The notes: generated by a model not told the origin, from the letters alone. Positions 26,101 to 41,100 are shown, counted from the first letter of the stretch. The stretch is DNA of 64,000 nt from Lepisosteus oculatus (GCF_040954835.1 NC_090705.1:11354001-11418000), one strand, 5' to 3'. Made by a program: numbers and translations.

Positions 26101-29100
26101 GAGATAACTTTAGTAGATAATAAATGAAGCATCAGCATAAACTGCCTGCTGATGATTTAGCTGTGCTTGTGGTTTGCAGTTTTTGCATACAGAAGGATTA
26201 CATTGACTAGATTTAAGCAGTGTAAGCAAAATTAATTTTCCAAATTTGTGACTGTATTTGTACACTGTTATTAGGAACTAGAACGAGAATAATGATTCTA
26301 GTATCTTCAATTGCAGCATACATTGAATTAATTGTAGTTCAAATGCATATGTAATGTATCGTCATACTGTGCATTTTTTTGTGAGAAAATACCCTTGTAT
26401 TTATGCTTTGAAGTAGCTGCTTTATTAGATTTTCAACTTTTTTTTTGCAGAATGTTTCCCTTTGACTATGGCGTCTGCTTGTGTTTGAATGATTATGGTT
26501 CTTTTTAGATCTGGATCACTTCAGTCAAGCAAGGGGTAAAGGCTGGCACTTTCTTCTGGCCTGTGTGAGTCACCAAGTTCTTGTCAAGTGTTTTTCTTAT
26601 CAAGGTTACAAGTAATTCCTTGAATGGAATTGTTTTATGTAGCCTGTTTTCCGAACATCATCATTATCTTTAAATGCTTTAAAGAGAATTTAAAATAGCA
26701 GCCCGTCGCTTTCCCATTTTGAGATTGACTTGAAAATAAGAGAGGAGAACTTGAAGCTAGAAAATTGTGTGAGGTGGAATTAACATTTGTATGTGTGGGG
26801 TGCGTCTCTGAACTCAGCAGTAAGATGCCTCTTGAATTATAGAATGATGGTAATTTAAAATTTGTTAGCAATGCAAGTTATAGTGACTTTTTTATTTACA
26901 AATGGTTATGTGACGGGAAGAAGGGGATTTGAGATGCTATTGACCTAGTTTCAGGGAGGGCTTCCGAAGTAACAAGGAAGGTGGCTCCCCACAGAGATTT
27001 TGAGACACCCCCTGTCAGTTAGGCCTCACTGCTGGACTGAGAGAACATGTGACAGACATGTGTGCCAGTTGAACTTGCAGCTGCTAGCACCCCATGATTT
27101 GGAAAGTGATGTTGTGAGAGGCCTAGAGTTTCAAAGGGTTGGAAAAGGGGAAGATCTGACAAATCCTTTCTCTTCAACCTCTGAGGTTCATTGTAATTTC
27201 CTTAATCAAACTGACTTCAAGGTTTCTGTTACAGAATGTTTGCCCTTTTAAAATTGCTTAGGATTGATTCATCAAAAGGGTACTGTCACCTCATTTCACT
27301 TTGGAAAAACAAGAAAGGAAGGTTTTAAATAAGAGTAAGAAAGCCTTTGGATGTGTAATTAACCACAGTTTGTCTTGAGAAGCTTATTAAAGTTCAAACA
27401 TTGTAAAACTACAGGGAAACAAAATTGCTCAAGAATCACGAGACGTGCATCATTGATCTTTTTAGTTGCTGGGTCTTTAATTTGGTTGGAAAAAAAATCA
27501 TTTGTAAAATGGAAATCGTGCTTGGAACAAATGTATGACTTTGACATGTTAATATTAAATGCCAAGTATTTGAAATAGAATAAAAAGAATAAGGGAAAAG
27601 TGTTTTCTTTAAAGCTTTGATATCAAGTAAATTGGAAGATTGAAGCTGTTCTCTTAAAAGCTTAGAATAGTCTGTACTTCTTTGAAGTGCCATTGAAACA
27701 TTTACCAGTATTTTATGGGTAATTAGATTTTTGTGGTCAATTACAAAACAAATATAAATGTTACATGAGAAGGGTATCTTCAAAAGTCGGGATTCTCTTC
27801 TTGCAGTTTAGTGTTTTTTTTATTAGTTTAGTGTTAATTTCCACCATTGACAAAAATATGAAGTGCCTTTCTTTTGTTGTTGCAGAGTAATTCCTTTGGA
27901 ACGGAGAGTACTGACTATTCTGCACTGGCTCCACCTTCCTGATAATGAAAGGTGATCATTTCTTTTTGCTGTCAAAAAACATATCTTGTAGAGTTTGTCT
28001 ACAGTTTTAAACTGAACATTTTTAAAGAGGAACATGAAAATATATGTGAATATATTTACTTGAATTTCATTTTTTCTCGTTAAAGGGTGTTATATTCTTA
28101 GGAATAAGCTACGTTAACCACCCCCTTTCTGCAGCATCTGCTACTGTGGATCATTTTCTGTCTTTAGTCTTACCGATAAGATAAAAATCTCAATTTGAAT
28201 TGTACACTTCAGAGATTACAGAGTATTTTTGCCATGTTTAGTTGTATTTCATTTAATTGTATTCTGTTGGTGGCGTGTTAGCATTACAGGTTATATTGTC
28301 ATATTCTCTTCAAATGTATTATTTTCACATTTATTTATCTTCAAATAACTAAATATTCAGATATTTTAGTCTTGTGTAAAGTGAAGATGTTTGCTTCCCC
28401 AGCTGGGCCATCTGTTAGTTTTAGGTCAGTTGTTAATATGAGTTTAAATCTAATCAGACAATCCCACAGAAAGTATTATATAGGATAAGGAATGTCAGCC
28501 AATACATAACGTAATGATATGAATGAAGTAAGCTTTCTTTTTATTGGTCTCATAGTTCCCTTCACAAGAGCAGGAGGTAACTAATGCAGATTTATATTAA
28601 ATGGGAAATCACCCCCTCCTTAATAATTTCCATCATTCTGTTTTTTAACTCCGTTCTCCTTTGTGTTGTTTCTGTAGTATAGGAGTTGAATTGTGTACTG
28701 GTGTACATTGATTGCCTGTAGCTGGGGCCATGCTGTTTGTGAGATTGGGGGGTTCATTTATGGATTTTTCTTATAAAGGCTTGGGATCTTCAATGAAGCC
28801 TAATGAAAGATAATTACAGCTCAGTCAGTAGAATCTGTCTGTGGCAGGTTGTTAAAGTAAAGATACTTTCCTTGAACTGTTATATAAAAGGATTTATAAA
28901 GTAAATACTGCAAGTGTTATACTTAATGAAACAATATGTCATGTGTAATTTCAGGCCATATGTCTATGCTTTCCACTCTGAGCAACCAGATATCTTTGGC
29001 CACAGACTCGGACCTTTAAGCAGTGAGGTGAGATTTTTAATTTAAGAAGAGCAGGGGAGGAAAAAAAACTGAACGTCCTCCTGATGTTCAGGCCTCCCAT

Positions 29101-32100
29101 ATGTGAAACAACTGCTGCACACTGCGCTAATGCAGAGCAGATGTGTTTAATAGAAAACAGCTTTCTGTGTTCAAGAAGGGTCTGTATTCGATTTCCTAAG
29201 CTCAAGGCTGGAAAGTCAAAAGAAAACAGTTGAAAAAACAAACTTCAGGAGGATCAAGAGCTATGTTCAATGAAGGAAAACACTGAATGTACAACTAATT
29301 TTTTATGTTAAAATCATTCTAGCATGCTGTTCTTTGGGCTCTGAGCTTTAAGTGCTTTAATGCTAAGAATTGAGCTGAAGCTCCTGAAAACCAAACTTCT
29401 AAAATTTAATACCATATAGATACACAGCACTTTTGCATTCAGATGTTTGCTCATATAATGCATACCCCTCAATGCTGACAATCAGTACTGTTGCAATTAA
29501 CACTCACTAATAAAATGGTCAAGATGTGGGAAAATCTTATACTCTCCTACGTCCAGAAATATTCTGTGGACAGCAAAGACTTTTCATGAGTATTTGCACA
29601 AGGAGAACACATCTGAAAATGTACTCCCCAAGACATGCTTAATTACATTGAGTCTCTTAGGGTGGTACAGTACTGTGAAGGGTCACACTGCTGTGTTCTT
29701 CAGTGCTCACTTCCAGCCTGGGACACCTAGTGTGTGTTCTCCCAATGTTTGTTTGCACCAGGTGCTCCAGTTCTTTCCCCTCAGCCCAGAGGCATGCTGG
29801 GTAGGATAATTGGAATGTCTAGTGCCTCTCTACCGATACTCAGTATCAATTGACATTCAACATTTTAGATGTTTGTATGAAGCTACAGCTTAGCTACTAC
29901 TTTCCCATCAGATCTCCTAAGGTTTAAGAAGCTAAACCAGGTTGAGCCTGGTCACTATGGGAATGGAAGAACTCCAGAGAAAACTAGGTTTCTGATGTAA
30001 GGGGTATTGGTAGACCTGTAGGTGGCGCTATTCCCTTCGGATCAGAATTTACAAATCAATATCCCAGTATGGTGGCCAAGTGCCAAGCTGTAAGGCAATA
30101 CTGTCCTATGGAAGAGATGTTAAGACAAGATCCAGACTATTTGATCCCATGCACTTTTTCGTAATAGTAGGGCTGTTAACCCCGTTCTTCTAGGTAAATT
30201 CTGCTCTGGGCTTGTACAACGTAGTCTCCCTGAAGTTTGATTGGTAAAGTCTCACTTTTCCATTGCATCTGCTTTGTAGTACAGCTGCTGGGACAGATGA
30301 GTGCAGCTGCATGTCACCCAAGTGGGTGCTGCACTTCAGTGGTGGATGAAGTGGATTCTCTAAACTTTGCAGATGAGATCTATTCTCTAAATTCAAGGAA
30401 TTATTAGTACAATTATTTATAGTAAATTCATGGGTAAATAAAGTAACATCAGTCCAAAGAGCACTTATACGTATTTGCTTATTTTATTTAACTTGCTTAA
30501 ACTTATTACTATTACTTAATACATGTAAGTATGGTGTAATATTTAAAATAAGGTACATCCATTAAATATTACTCTTTATCCCTCTGACATTTGTTTGTTC
30601 AGCTGTCTTTTTTTACATTTCCTGCCTTGAGGTTAGAAAATGAATTGCAGACCCTGAACAGGGAAAGCTGTTTTCTATAAAATGCTTCTTGTGTGCACTT
30701 GTGTCTGTACACTGCGATAGACTGGCATCCCAACCAGGGTCCCGTCTTGTATCCTGGTTCTAATAATCTGAGGTGAAACAACCTTACCGTGAATAAATTG
30801 CTCTCTGCTAATGGATGAATGGCAGACTGTGCTAAACCTTTGTGTATTATCCAAGGTAATTTACATTGCTGCACACATGTACTGGTTTCACTGAGGACTG
30901 ATTGCTTTTTACAGGATAATACCTGCTTTTTTGTAAAAAAAAAAAACCAAGCTCTTTTATGCCTGGGAAAAGTCCAACCTGGCTGTGCTAATCTATGTGC
31001 CATTTGTAAATGGTAAACACCCTGTGTACTCTTTCTTTGCACAGTTGAATAACCCTCTGAAAGAGATTGACAGAGTTGTTGGGCAGCTGATGGACGGCTT
31101 GAAGCAGATGAAACTGCACCGCTGTGTCAATGTTATCCTCGTTGGAGATCACGGTATTCTCTCTGGCAGAAAGGAACTTTACTGTAGAACTTCTTTTTCC
31201 ATTAACCAAGCCTAGTATCTGCTCTGCCACATGATCATGCAAATGAATCCAGTGATTATGGTGCTAATCTTGGTGAGGGGTAGTATTGCATATATTGTGT
31301 ATAAATGTATACAAATCCTTGTTTTAAGGTCTAATTTTCCATTGCTGAGAGTGTTTTGAAATGATTTCCCCTATAGAATACCAATACATGTTGCTGGCTG
31401 TTGTTTTGACTCCACTCTTCTTCTGGCATGTTCTCTTATACTCTTGGTGTTAAATCAAATGCATCAAGATTTGTAAGAATTGGATAGTATGCTTAGTTTA
31501 ATTACTCCATATTTATGCTTTTTTTTACATAGGAATGGAAGAAGCCAATTGCGACAGAACTGAATTCTTAAGTTCTTACCTCCCTAATGTGGATGATATT
31601 ATTTTGATACCAGGATCTTTAGGCAGAATTCGCTCAAGATCACCCAACAATTCCAAATGTGAGTTATAAAATGTAATGCTGCAGGACATGCAAAGCTAAC
31701 TAGTGAATCACCTGTACTTTTGGATTGCGTTTTATTCTGTTCAGATTTCTTGCGTCGGGGTTTGTCGTGCCACAAGAATCTGAGCTCTCTTGCAGGAAAT
31801 ACCGTTTTGATTTCTTTTTTTTTTCCGTCCTGATTACTGAAGTTAAAGTGAAGCGTTTCGGCAAACGTCCCTCAGGGCTGCTCAGGAGGACCCTTGCAAA
31901 CATGCTAAAAGGCAATTTCTCTTTCTTGGCTCAATTGTCAATTTCAGCATAAGTCTAATTGTTATATAATAATGCTCTATTTTTAATGAATAAAATTGTT
32001 TGCAAAAGTGTTTTAACCATGATGTTTGGTAAGTGCTTATTGAGAAAAGTGTGCAGTCATCAGGTTAGATGGAAATGGTCTGAGTCACTATTTTCATTTT

Positions 32101-35100
32101 CTGTATAGTCTTGGCCACCTATGTGGAACACATTAATGTTAATAGACTTATTAATTTTATCTAACGGCATTTGAACCTGTGGTGAATAATTGTACATGCA
32201 CTCTATGACATGGAGAATATAGATTAATGAGAAGTGAAAGCATTATTTCAGAGTTTATCCTACATGTCGAGTAGCACTGGGTGTTGTCTATGGTGTTTAA
32301 TTTCTAACTGTAGAGCACTATGGAATGTATCTGCTGTTTACAGTGCAGTAATTACCACAGCAATATCAACAGAACATAACTGCATTTTATCAACCTATTG
32401 AATGATCTAGAAATGAAAATGTATAGGTTTGGAGTTTTTTGGGACTGGTAGTATTTTCCTTGTGCGATAGAGGCAGGAAAAATGTTTAGTGTTCTAATTT
32501 ATGTAACTTACCTAAAATATAAATTACTTACAAATATATGTGCTCATGTAAATCTTTAACATCTTTCTTATTTCATTTTCAGATGACCCTAAAGCAATTG
32601 TAGCTAATCTAACGGTGAGTACACTTTTCTATGGCGTCCTGCCATCTGAAATGGAATGCCGCTTATTTCTCACTTAGGTAGTCTATAGTAACATTCAAAG
32701 TTTATGCTTCCAGTTAAGGCATTGACATTGGATACCTAGGTGATATCCATTATTCAGCATTTATGTAATGCACGGAGAACAGGCCGCCACATTTGTTTTA
32801 ACCCGATGGTGAGCAGTTTCACATTATTGTGGATGAAGGCCAAATGTCCAACTGACCTGCACAGTTTGAACATAGAGGTTTATGCTCGAGTTACATCAGT
32901 CGCGTCTAGGCTAACTAATATTTTGTGTCTTCAGTGTAAGAAAGCAGACCAGCACTTTAAGCCTTACCTGAAGCAGCACCTCCCTAAGCGCTTACACTAC
33001 GCCAATAATCGAAGAATTGAAGACATCCATTTGCTTGTGGAAAGGAAGTGGCATGTTGCAAGGTAATGGCATCCTGTGGAGCCAATAAGCCATTCCAAAA
33101 TGTTTTTTAAGCGTAGAGCGAGCACCGATTAGCTTCTGGGAAAGACCCTTTAGTTTAATGTGTTCAGACCCAGACAAGGTGGCAGTTTCTTGCTTTGAAG
33201 AATCGCAGCCATGACGTCAAAACAAGTCAATGGGCGGGAAAATAACTGAGGGGGGAAATCAGGAATTCAAGAAGAAGTTGTCTCTACTGGGAGGTTCTCA
33301 TATTTTACTTGGCAAACGAGAAAGAAAAATGAAAGACATGTTTCAAGTCTTGCTGCAAAGATACAGTCTAATCACCGGTACCAGCCGAATGAACTGAAAG
33401 AAACTTTTTTTTTTACTTAGCAACAAGCTAAGTATCCTCCTGTAGATAGCAGACGTATGCAGCTCCATTTAAAAAGGTTTAGATCAAGTCCGTTTGCCGA
33501 ACTTCAGGTAGTGCCTCACTTGAAAACTGTGTACTTGCAGCTTTAAGGTGAGAGCGAAGTCAAATTTGAACTTGTTTCAGCGTAGGTCTGTGTGCATGGA
33601 GTCCGTAGACATGCTTAATAAAATTTAAAAGAAGTATGTCAAAACCAGATATTTTTACACTTTAGGATATGCATTTAGTCCTTTGTGCTCCTCAATGTTA
33701 ATTGGAGTTCTTTGAAACTGATCAAAAATGATAACCTTGACAGTTTCCAACAGACACTTTCCTTAATATATAATGTTTAGGAACAGGTAATGGCCTTGTT
33801 CCATGCTGAAAAGAAAGCAAACACAACATTTAGGCTGTGAAGCCTTCTTCAGCTGTGAGCCTTCTTCCCTCACACCTGAAGAAGGCTTCACAGCCGAAGT
33901 TGTTTCCTTTCATTTCTTTTCCGTATGGAATAAAGCTGTTACCTGTTCCTTTGCAGCCTATGCATATTGACGCAGCTCCCTACATGAAATGCATAATGTT
34001 TACTATGGTCACAGGTCTTGGATATCTTATGGATATCCCATAAAGTCATCTTGGTTGTTAAGAACAATACAGATATAATGCAGATATTGCTGTGTTAAAA
34101 CATAATGATAAATGCTTTTAATATTTTTCATTCATTTGTTTGGTGAGTGATCTAAATCCTCTAAAGCTAAAACAAATCTGTATTTTTCCTAGATAATCAG
34201 AAAGGTAGAATGATGAAAAGGTCTTCCAAACAGAAAAGCTATTTATTTCAAGATACTGTTTGAAAATATGCTCTTTGAATGAGGCTTATAGTATAGTGCC
34301 TCGGGGATAGGCTGTGCTCCATGATTGCTAGAAATTGATTGGCAGGTAACTTCTCTCGCACTCAGCAGAGATATGTTGGAATCAAGCATTAAAAATCATC
34401 TGGAGCCATGCAGTCACTTGGATTATTCCCTCAGGTAATGAATGGCATGCAAAAAACAATGCATCAAACTTGGGTGAAACAAGACTTTTTGAAATGCTTG
34501 AAAAGTCTATTCTGATTGGCATGAAGTAACTTTTTTTCTTTTTCCTTTAACTTGGTTCTTTGCATTAAAATTCACATTGCCAAGAGGTCCAGGATCCAGC
34601 CTCCAAGATCACAAAAAAAAAAATCACGTCACTTTCAAAACTTTTATATCATACAAGGTGTATACACTACACCATTCTGTCTCAAAAGTTCTACTATACT
34701 GTATTCCACAAAAGACCAGCAGTTCCCAGCCTGTAGTGTGCGGCTTTCTGGTGGTCTGTGAAACTACTGCAGGGAGTCTGCAGAAAATAAAAACATGATA
34801 GGGCATTGGATTTGAGATTAAAACTGTTGTCAGTCCCACTTGTCATGCCTGTCGGTGAAATTGGAGAAACATCACCAGTCTCCTACCTGAGTTACTCAAT
34901 ATATGTATGTTCATGCACTTACATGTGCTTTGTAAGGTTCAGAAGGCTGGGAACTACTGCTTTAGACAATATGTTTTATTAAAATGTGCTGCAGGGGCAC
35001 TGTTTTCAAATGATTGCTTTATACAATAAAATTAATTCAGTGAAAGGTATGCAATTGCATTTTAACCTCAATAGCATAAAAAGAAAATTCATCCAATTGG

Positions 35101-38100
35101 ATTGTGCAAATTAAAAGTGATTATTTTTTCAGTGTGACCATTTTTGTTTTCCTGCAGTAGAGATCAGAATCTGGTTTCTTGGATGCTGGGATATGATTTA
35201 ATTGAAATGTGATTGCGCACCTGAATCTTTTTTTTTTATCTAGTGTGCATGCTGTAACAGTTGGGTGTCCATGTGAATTCTATACAAGATTAGAGACTAA
35301 TCATTTTATTGACTTTACGATCGGAGTACTTGGTGTTTTTGCTGTTTCTTTCAATACTATTATCGGTGTTTCTAAATTGGGTAAAAATAACAGAAACTCT
35401 TTCCATAAACATTACATTATGATTTAGAAAGGAGCCACACTGTTTTATGTAGTTTCTATGTTAATGTTTGTTTAGAAAAAAAGAAGCATTTTGATATTAT
35501 TTTCTGTACCTGTGGCTGCTTTAGCAAGAATTGTATGTAATTAGGTATCATCATAAAATAAATAAGGAAAATATATGAAAAAGAATGGTTTAAACTCAAC
35601 ATTCAATAGCTAGCCAATAGATATCCATGCTAGCCTCTTACCTTTTGAATAATGTATTCTAAATCTAAATTATTCTGTTATATAAATATTGTTTTGTCAA
35701 CCAATTATTCCAACACATGTATCTTCTGCAAACCTCTGGGCTGATTGGAAGGATGTTGCGAGGGAAAGCAGCATTGTAGTACAATGCTCAGAAGTTTCTG
35801 TTACATCACTGCACACAGTCCTCAACAATATATTGATGTCTGTTCCTTTACCGTTTTCTTTAAAAAAAAACAGTTAAGGTGGCAAGCGGAAATTGAGAAG
35901 AGTACAAATGAACATTAAAAAAGCAAAAGGCACACAGGAAGCTTTCCTAGAAATAAGAAAATCTTCTAGTATCATTTGCATTCACTCACAGCTGGTTTGA
36001 GGCTAGGCAAATTATTCGCCGCATAAAACCAGTCTGGTGTGATGTGTGGATCTGCAGTGCTGTAATGCTCCTGCCACTAATGCTACATCTAGGAGATATC
36101 CTGTCCTTTGTGTTAACAGGTGCAGGTTATCAATAAATGGAGACAAGCAATAGGACTGGGATCTCCAACAGTTGGAAAAGTGGCCAGTGTAATGATTTCT
36201 TATAACTCCTAGTTAATATCCAAGTTTTATATTTGTCTAGGAAACCTGCTGAAGGAAAGAAGCACCCTGGGAAATGTGCTTTCTATGGAGACCATGGCTA
36301 TGACAACAAGATCAACAGCATGCAGGTATGTGGCTCTTGAATCGGAACCTCCCGTTTATTCAGCTGTTGCTATTATTACTAAATAAGATTTGTTTTTCAG
36401 ACCATCTTTTTGGCCTATGGACCTACATTTAAATACAAGACAAAGGTTCCACCATTTGAAAACATTGAACTCTACAATGTCATGTGTGGTAAGTTTTAGG
36501 TTTATTTAAGTCGACAGAGGCATCTCTTTTTTTTTTTTTCCCTTAGGCAGTCTTCATTGTAAAATCCAATACTTGGTTAATTCATGGAAATTGTTGAAGA
36601 AAACAAAAAAAAAACTGGGAAAACGTTTTTTTTTCCTTTAGACCTTCTGGGTTTGAAGCCTGCTCCCAACAATGGGACCCATGGGAGTCTGAACCATCTC
36701 TTGAAAAATCCCCCATTTAAACCCACCATGCCAGAAGAAGTAGCCAAGCCTTCACATCTGACGCCTGCTTCCTCAGTAACGGATGACTTGGGGTGCACTT
36801 GTGATCTGAAGGTTAGTCAAATCCCAAAGTACTGCACGATCGTCTTTTTTTTTTTTTTTTTAGCATTTTCAAATGTCATCATGACCAGATACTTTTAAAC
36901 CTTCTCAAGGTGTCTTAGCATGCCAAGAGGTTGTGTTTCAAAGTGTTTTGTCTCCACTTAAATTTGCTCCAGATAAGCCACAGCACATTTAATAAAGCGT
37001 AGAAGAAAAAATGTTTTTCCCTTTCTGTAGTTTATGTTTGTAGATTTAATTGGGAGTTTCAAAACATTTATTTTATGGGCCTATGCCCCCCAGTTTATTT
37101 AGCTTAACCTTTCTTGATTTCTTTTTTTTTTAGGTGAAAACATTTTCTCTAACAAAGTTTATTGCTGAGCAAAAAGCCCCCAAGAGCAACTTGTACATTG
37201 CAGTACACACTTAAGTTAGTATTGATCTCTGTATTGCAGAACAAAGGAGATGAACTGAACCAACGCCTGCTAAGCAAAGGATCAGACGGTAAAATATCTG
37301 AGTTTTTTTTCTTCTGTTCCTATGTTTAAACTGAACTTCCGAAATAGACCGCTCTCACAGATCACTGTTCTGAAACACAGGGGTTTATAATTGGCTTGTT
37401 ACAGAAGGTAGAGATTCTCATATTCTGTTATACTTAAACTTGAAATACAACCATAATGAAGGTCAGGGTGACCATAATATGGGTGCTGGTACAAACAGAA
37501 CTGTGGTGCAGGGGGCAACTTACTTGTTTATCTCTGCAGCGTGTGTCACCTTCACCGTAAAAGATGCACAGTTTTGGATTACATTATATTTATTTAAAAA
37601 GGTTGATCATTTACTGCTCACAAAAAATAGATATCTCAATAAGTTTGCAAAGCCAATCTGTCCACATGAATACATACAGGTACATTGAGTTCATTTGAGC
37701 TATCTCATATCTGAAGTGTAGAGATTGATAGGTATTTATGTCAGAGATAAGAGATCAATTTTAGAGCTGCTAAGCCACAAAGAAATATGATGTAATTTAA
37801 GTATTTAACAGGTAAGCGTATAAAAAAAATCGTAAATGTTGCTTTGTCAATTTTAGTGCTTCCTCATTACATTTTATCCTTTTAATTAATCAAAGTTGAA
37901 TGACACAAATGGATGTTAATGATAACCTCAGCCACAAAATGTTGTTATTTTTAATGCAGTGCTTATTTAAATCTGGTGGAGGAAGAGGTGTTTGTTCATT
38001 ATTAGGTACTGTTAAATTCAGTGTATGGGAATGTTTTAATATAGCAATACTCTCCCAATTTAGCGACCAGTAGTAAGGTTATTGAGTATATCACTCTTCC

Positions 38101-41100
38101 ACAGAGCCACCAAACATTTTAAAGCCTGTGTCCTATAATGAAAGCCATATTCAATGTTGTGCACAAGGAATTTTTGTGAAGCATATTGAGAGCAAAGCAA
38201 TGCATATCTCTGTTAGTTGGAAATTGGAGGCTTGGCAGAAGCTTCTTTAAAGGACGAAAAAGATGGAGGTCACTGAGCGCACAATCAGGACAGTGAAGCA
38301 GGTGGTATATAGTCTCCCATCAATACTGCCATAAACATGGCTGTGACAGGGAGTGTTTGTGGCCTGGCATTATATTTAAGCAAGCTGGTGCCCTAGTGTA
38401 GAAACCTATGGATGACAAATGATGACACTGACTTACAGATGGTGTCATGTCTTTTGCACATAGAAATCTAATTATATAACACACTTCAGTGATGGAGTGG
38501 GTTGGCACAGTCTAAGATGTCTTTAATCTGACTTAGCACTCACATGGGCTCGTAACCTCACAGACAAATTAATAGCAGTGCTGTACCTTAAAACCATCTG
38601 TGTAATGTATTTTTCCTTAGTAAGAGTTATTTAATTAAATATCCTTCTAATATAAAATAGAGCACATTCATGATGTTTTTGGTGCTTTAAGGAGCTGCTG
38701 ACCTTTTACTTGTAGTTCAGATTTCCCTGGAGTTTTCCAACAACTCTCCATCTCTTGCCTTTTTTTTTTCCTTATGCATGGTGACCCTGATTATAGTAAC
38801 TGCATTCTTTGTACTTTTGAGATCTGTACAACACAAAAAATGTTTTGAAAACAGAAGTGGATATGAAGTGGAGTACCGATATTGTTTTGGGTAGAGGTTT
38901 TGTTACTTAATGTGAAAAGTAAATGAACCAGTCAACAACATGGATAAAACTCTTGATTCTTCAAATTCTGTTTTGAAATCAAATAACACCATACTACATC
39001 TGAGGATCTTGCTGGTTGGATGTGTTTAGTCTGATTTATAGTGAATTTTTTTTAAGTAATATGATGACAAAAGAGGACTTTCTTTTATAGATGGCAAACA
39101 TCTCCTATATGGTCGACCTGCTGTGCTTTTCCGTACAAAATACAGCATTCTTCACCACAGCGACTATGTCAGCGGTTATAGTGAAGCCTTATCCATGGCT
39201 CTGTGGGCATCATACACAGTCCCTAAGCAGGTACATAATGCAGTATTGTGGTCATCATTGTGTTAAAGTTGTCTCATGTTCCCTCACTGATTTTGAGAGC
39301 TGGGATGAAGCAGACTTATTATGCAAAAGGAATAATTCCTTCCAGAAAACTGCGTTTTGGGTACATTTCCTTTGTCTTTAAAAGATGTTTTGTGTTTTAG
39401 TTTTTTTCCATCTATATTAGAATAGTTTGTTGAGTGGAAAAATAGGCTTTAAATTTTAAATACTTGTATCGTTTTCAATAAAGAGAAGAAAGGTTAAAAA
39501 CATTTATGGTCACATCCATAACTTAATCCCAGTGCTCTAGAGCAAAGACTTTAATTTATAATTTCAAAACTGTAACAAAACAACTTGGCAGCTTTGTCTG
39601 CTGCCATAGTGAGATGTAACATAACCCTGATGTTTTAGTGAGATGTAAAATAAAGTTTTTCTTAGCTCCTAACAATGCCATACTAATTGTTAGAACCACT
39701 AGAGTTCATATCTAAACTGTATTAGCAGCTACCTGGAGTTGATTGGCATATTTTCATTTGTAGTTATTTTAAGGTAAATAATCTGAAATGAGTATAACAT
39801 TTGTGGAATGCTTCATATAAAACACAATCATATTAATCCTTATGAACTGTTTGTCTTCTGATTTTATCATTTTGAAAATACTTTCACTCTATGACTGTTT
39901 TAGAATTAGAATTTTGTAATTAGCATTATGAGTAGATACAGTGCCTTGCGAAAGTATTCGGCCCCCTTGAACTTTTCAACCTTTTGCCACATTTCAGGCT
40001 TCAAACATAAAGATATAATTTTTTTATTTTATGTGAAGAATCACCAACAAGTGGGACACAATTGTGAAGTGGAACGAAATCTATTGGATTTTTGAAACTT
40101 TTTTAACTAATAAAAAAATGAAAAGTGGGGCGTGCAAAATTATTCGGCCCCTTTACTTTCAGTGCAGCAAACTCACTCCAGAAGTTCAGCGAGGATCTCT
40201 GAATGATCCAATGTTGTCCTAAATGACTGATGGTGATAAATAGAATCCACCTGTGTGTAATCAAGTCTCTGTATAAATGCACCTGCTCTGTGATAGTCTC
40301 AAGGTTCTGTTGAAAGCGCAGAGAGCATCATGAAGACCAAGGAACACACCAGGCAGGTCCGTAATACTGTTGTGGAGAAGTTTTAAGCCGGATTTGGATA
40401 CAAAAAGATTTCCCAAGCTTCAAACATCCCAAGGAGCACTGTGCAAGCGATCATCTTGAAATGGAAGGAGTATCAGACCACTGCAAATCTACCAAGACCT
40501 GGCCGTCCCTCTAAACTTTCAGCTCAGACAAGGAGAAGACTGATCAGAGATGCAGCCAAGAGGCCCATGATCACTCTGGATGAACTGCAGAGAACTACAG
40601 CTGAGGTGGGAGAGTCTGTCCATAGGACAACAATCAGTCTTACACTGCACAAATCTGGCCTTTATGGAAGAGTGGCAAGAAGAAAGCCATTTCTCAAAGA
40701 TATCCATAAAAAGTCTCGTCTAAAGTTTGCCACAAGCCACCTGGGAGACACCCCAAACATGTGGAAGAAGGTGCTCTGGTCAGATGAAACCAAAATCGAA
40801 CTTTTTGGCCACAATGCAAAACGATATGTTTGGCGTAAAAGCAACACAGCTCATCACCCTCAACACACCATCCCCACTGTCAAACATGGTGGTGGCAGCA
40901 TCATGGTTTGGGCCTGCTTTTCTTCAGCAGGGACAGGGAAGATGGTTAAAATTGAGGGGAAGATGGATGCAGCCAAATACAGGACCATTCTGGATGAAAA
41001 CCTGTTGGAGTCTGCAAAAGACCTGAAACTGGGACGGAGATTTATCTTCCAACAAGACAATGATCCCAAACATACAGCAAAATCTACAAAGGAATGGTTC

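Noticed and set aside
36584..36898. 104-codon frame over ENPP2 exon 18
   Set aside because: It is exon 18 read into both flanking introns; the coding part is only 36642-36811.
39091..39381. 96-codon frame starting ATG at the first base of ENPP2 exon 20
   Set aside because: It is the wrong frame for ENPP2; the real frame starts with two bases of a split Asp codon and ends at the donor at 39230.
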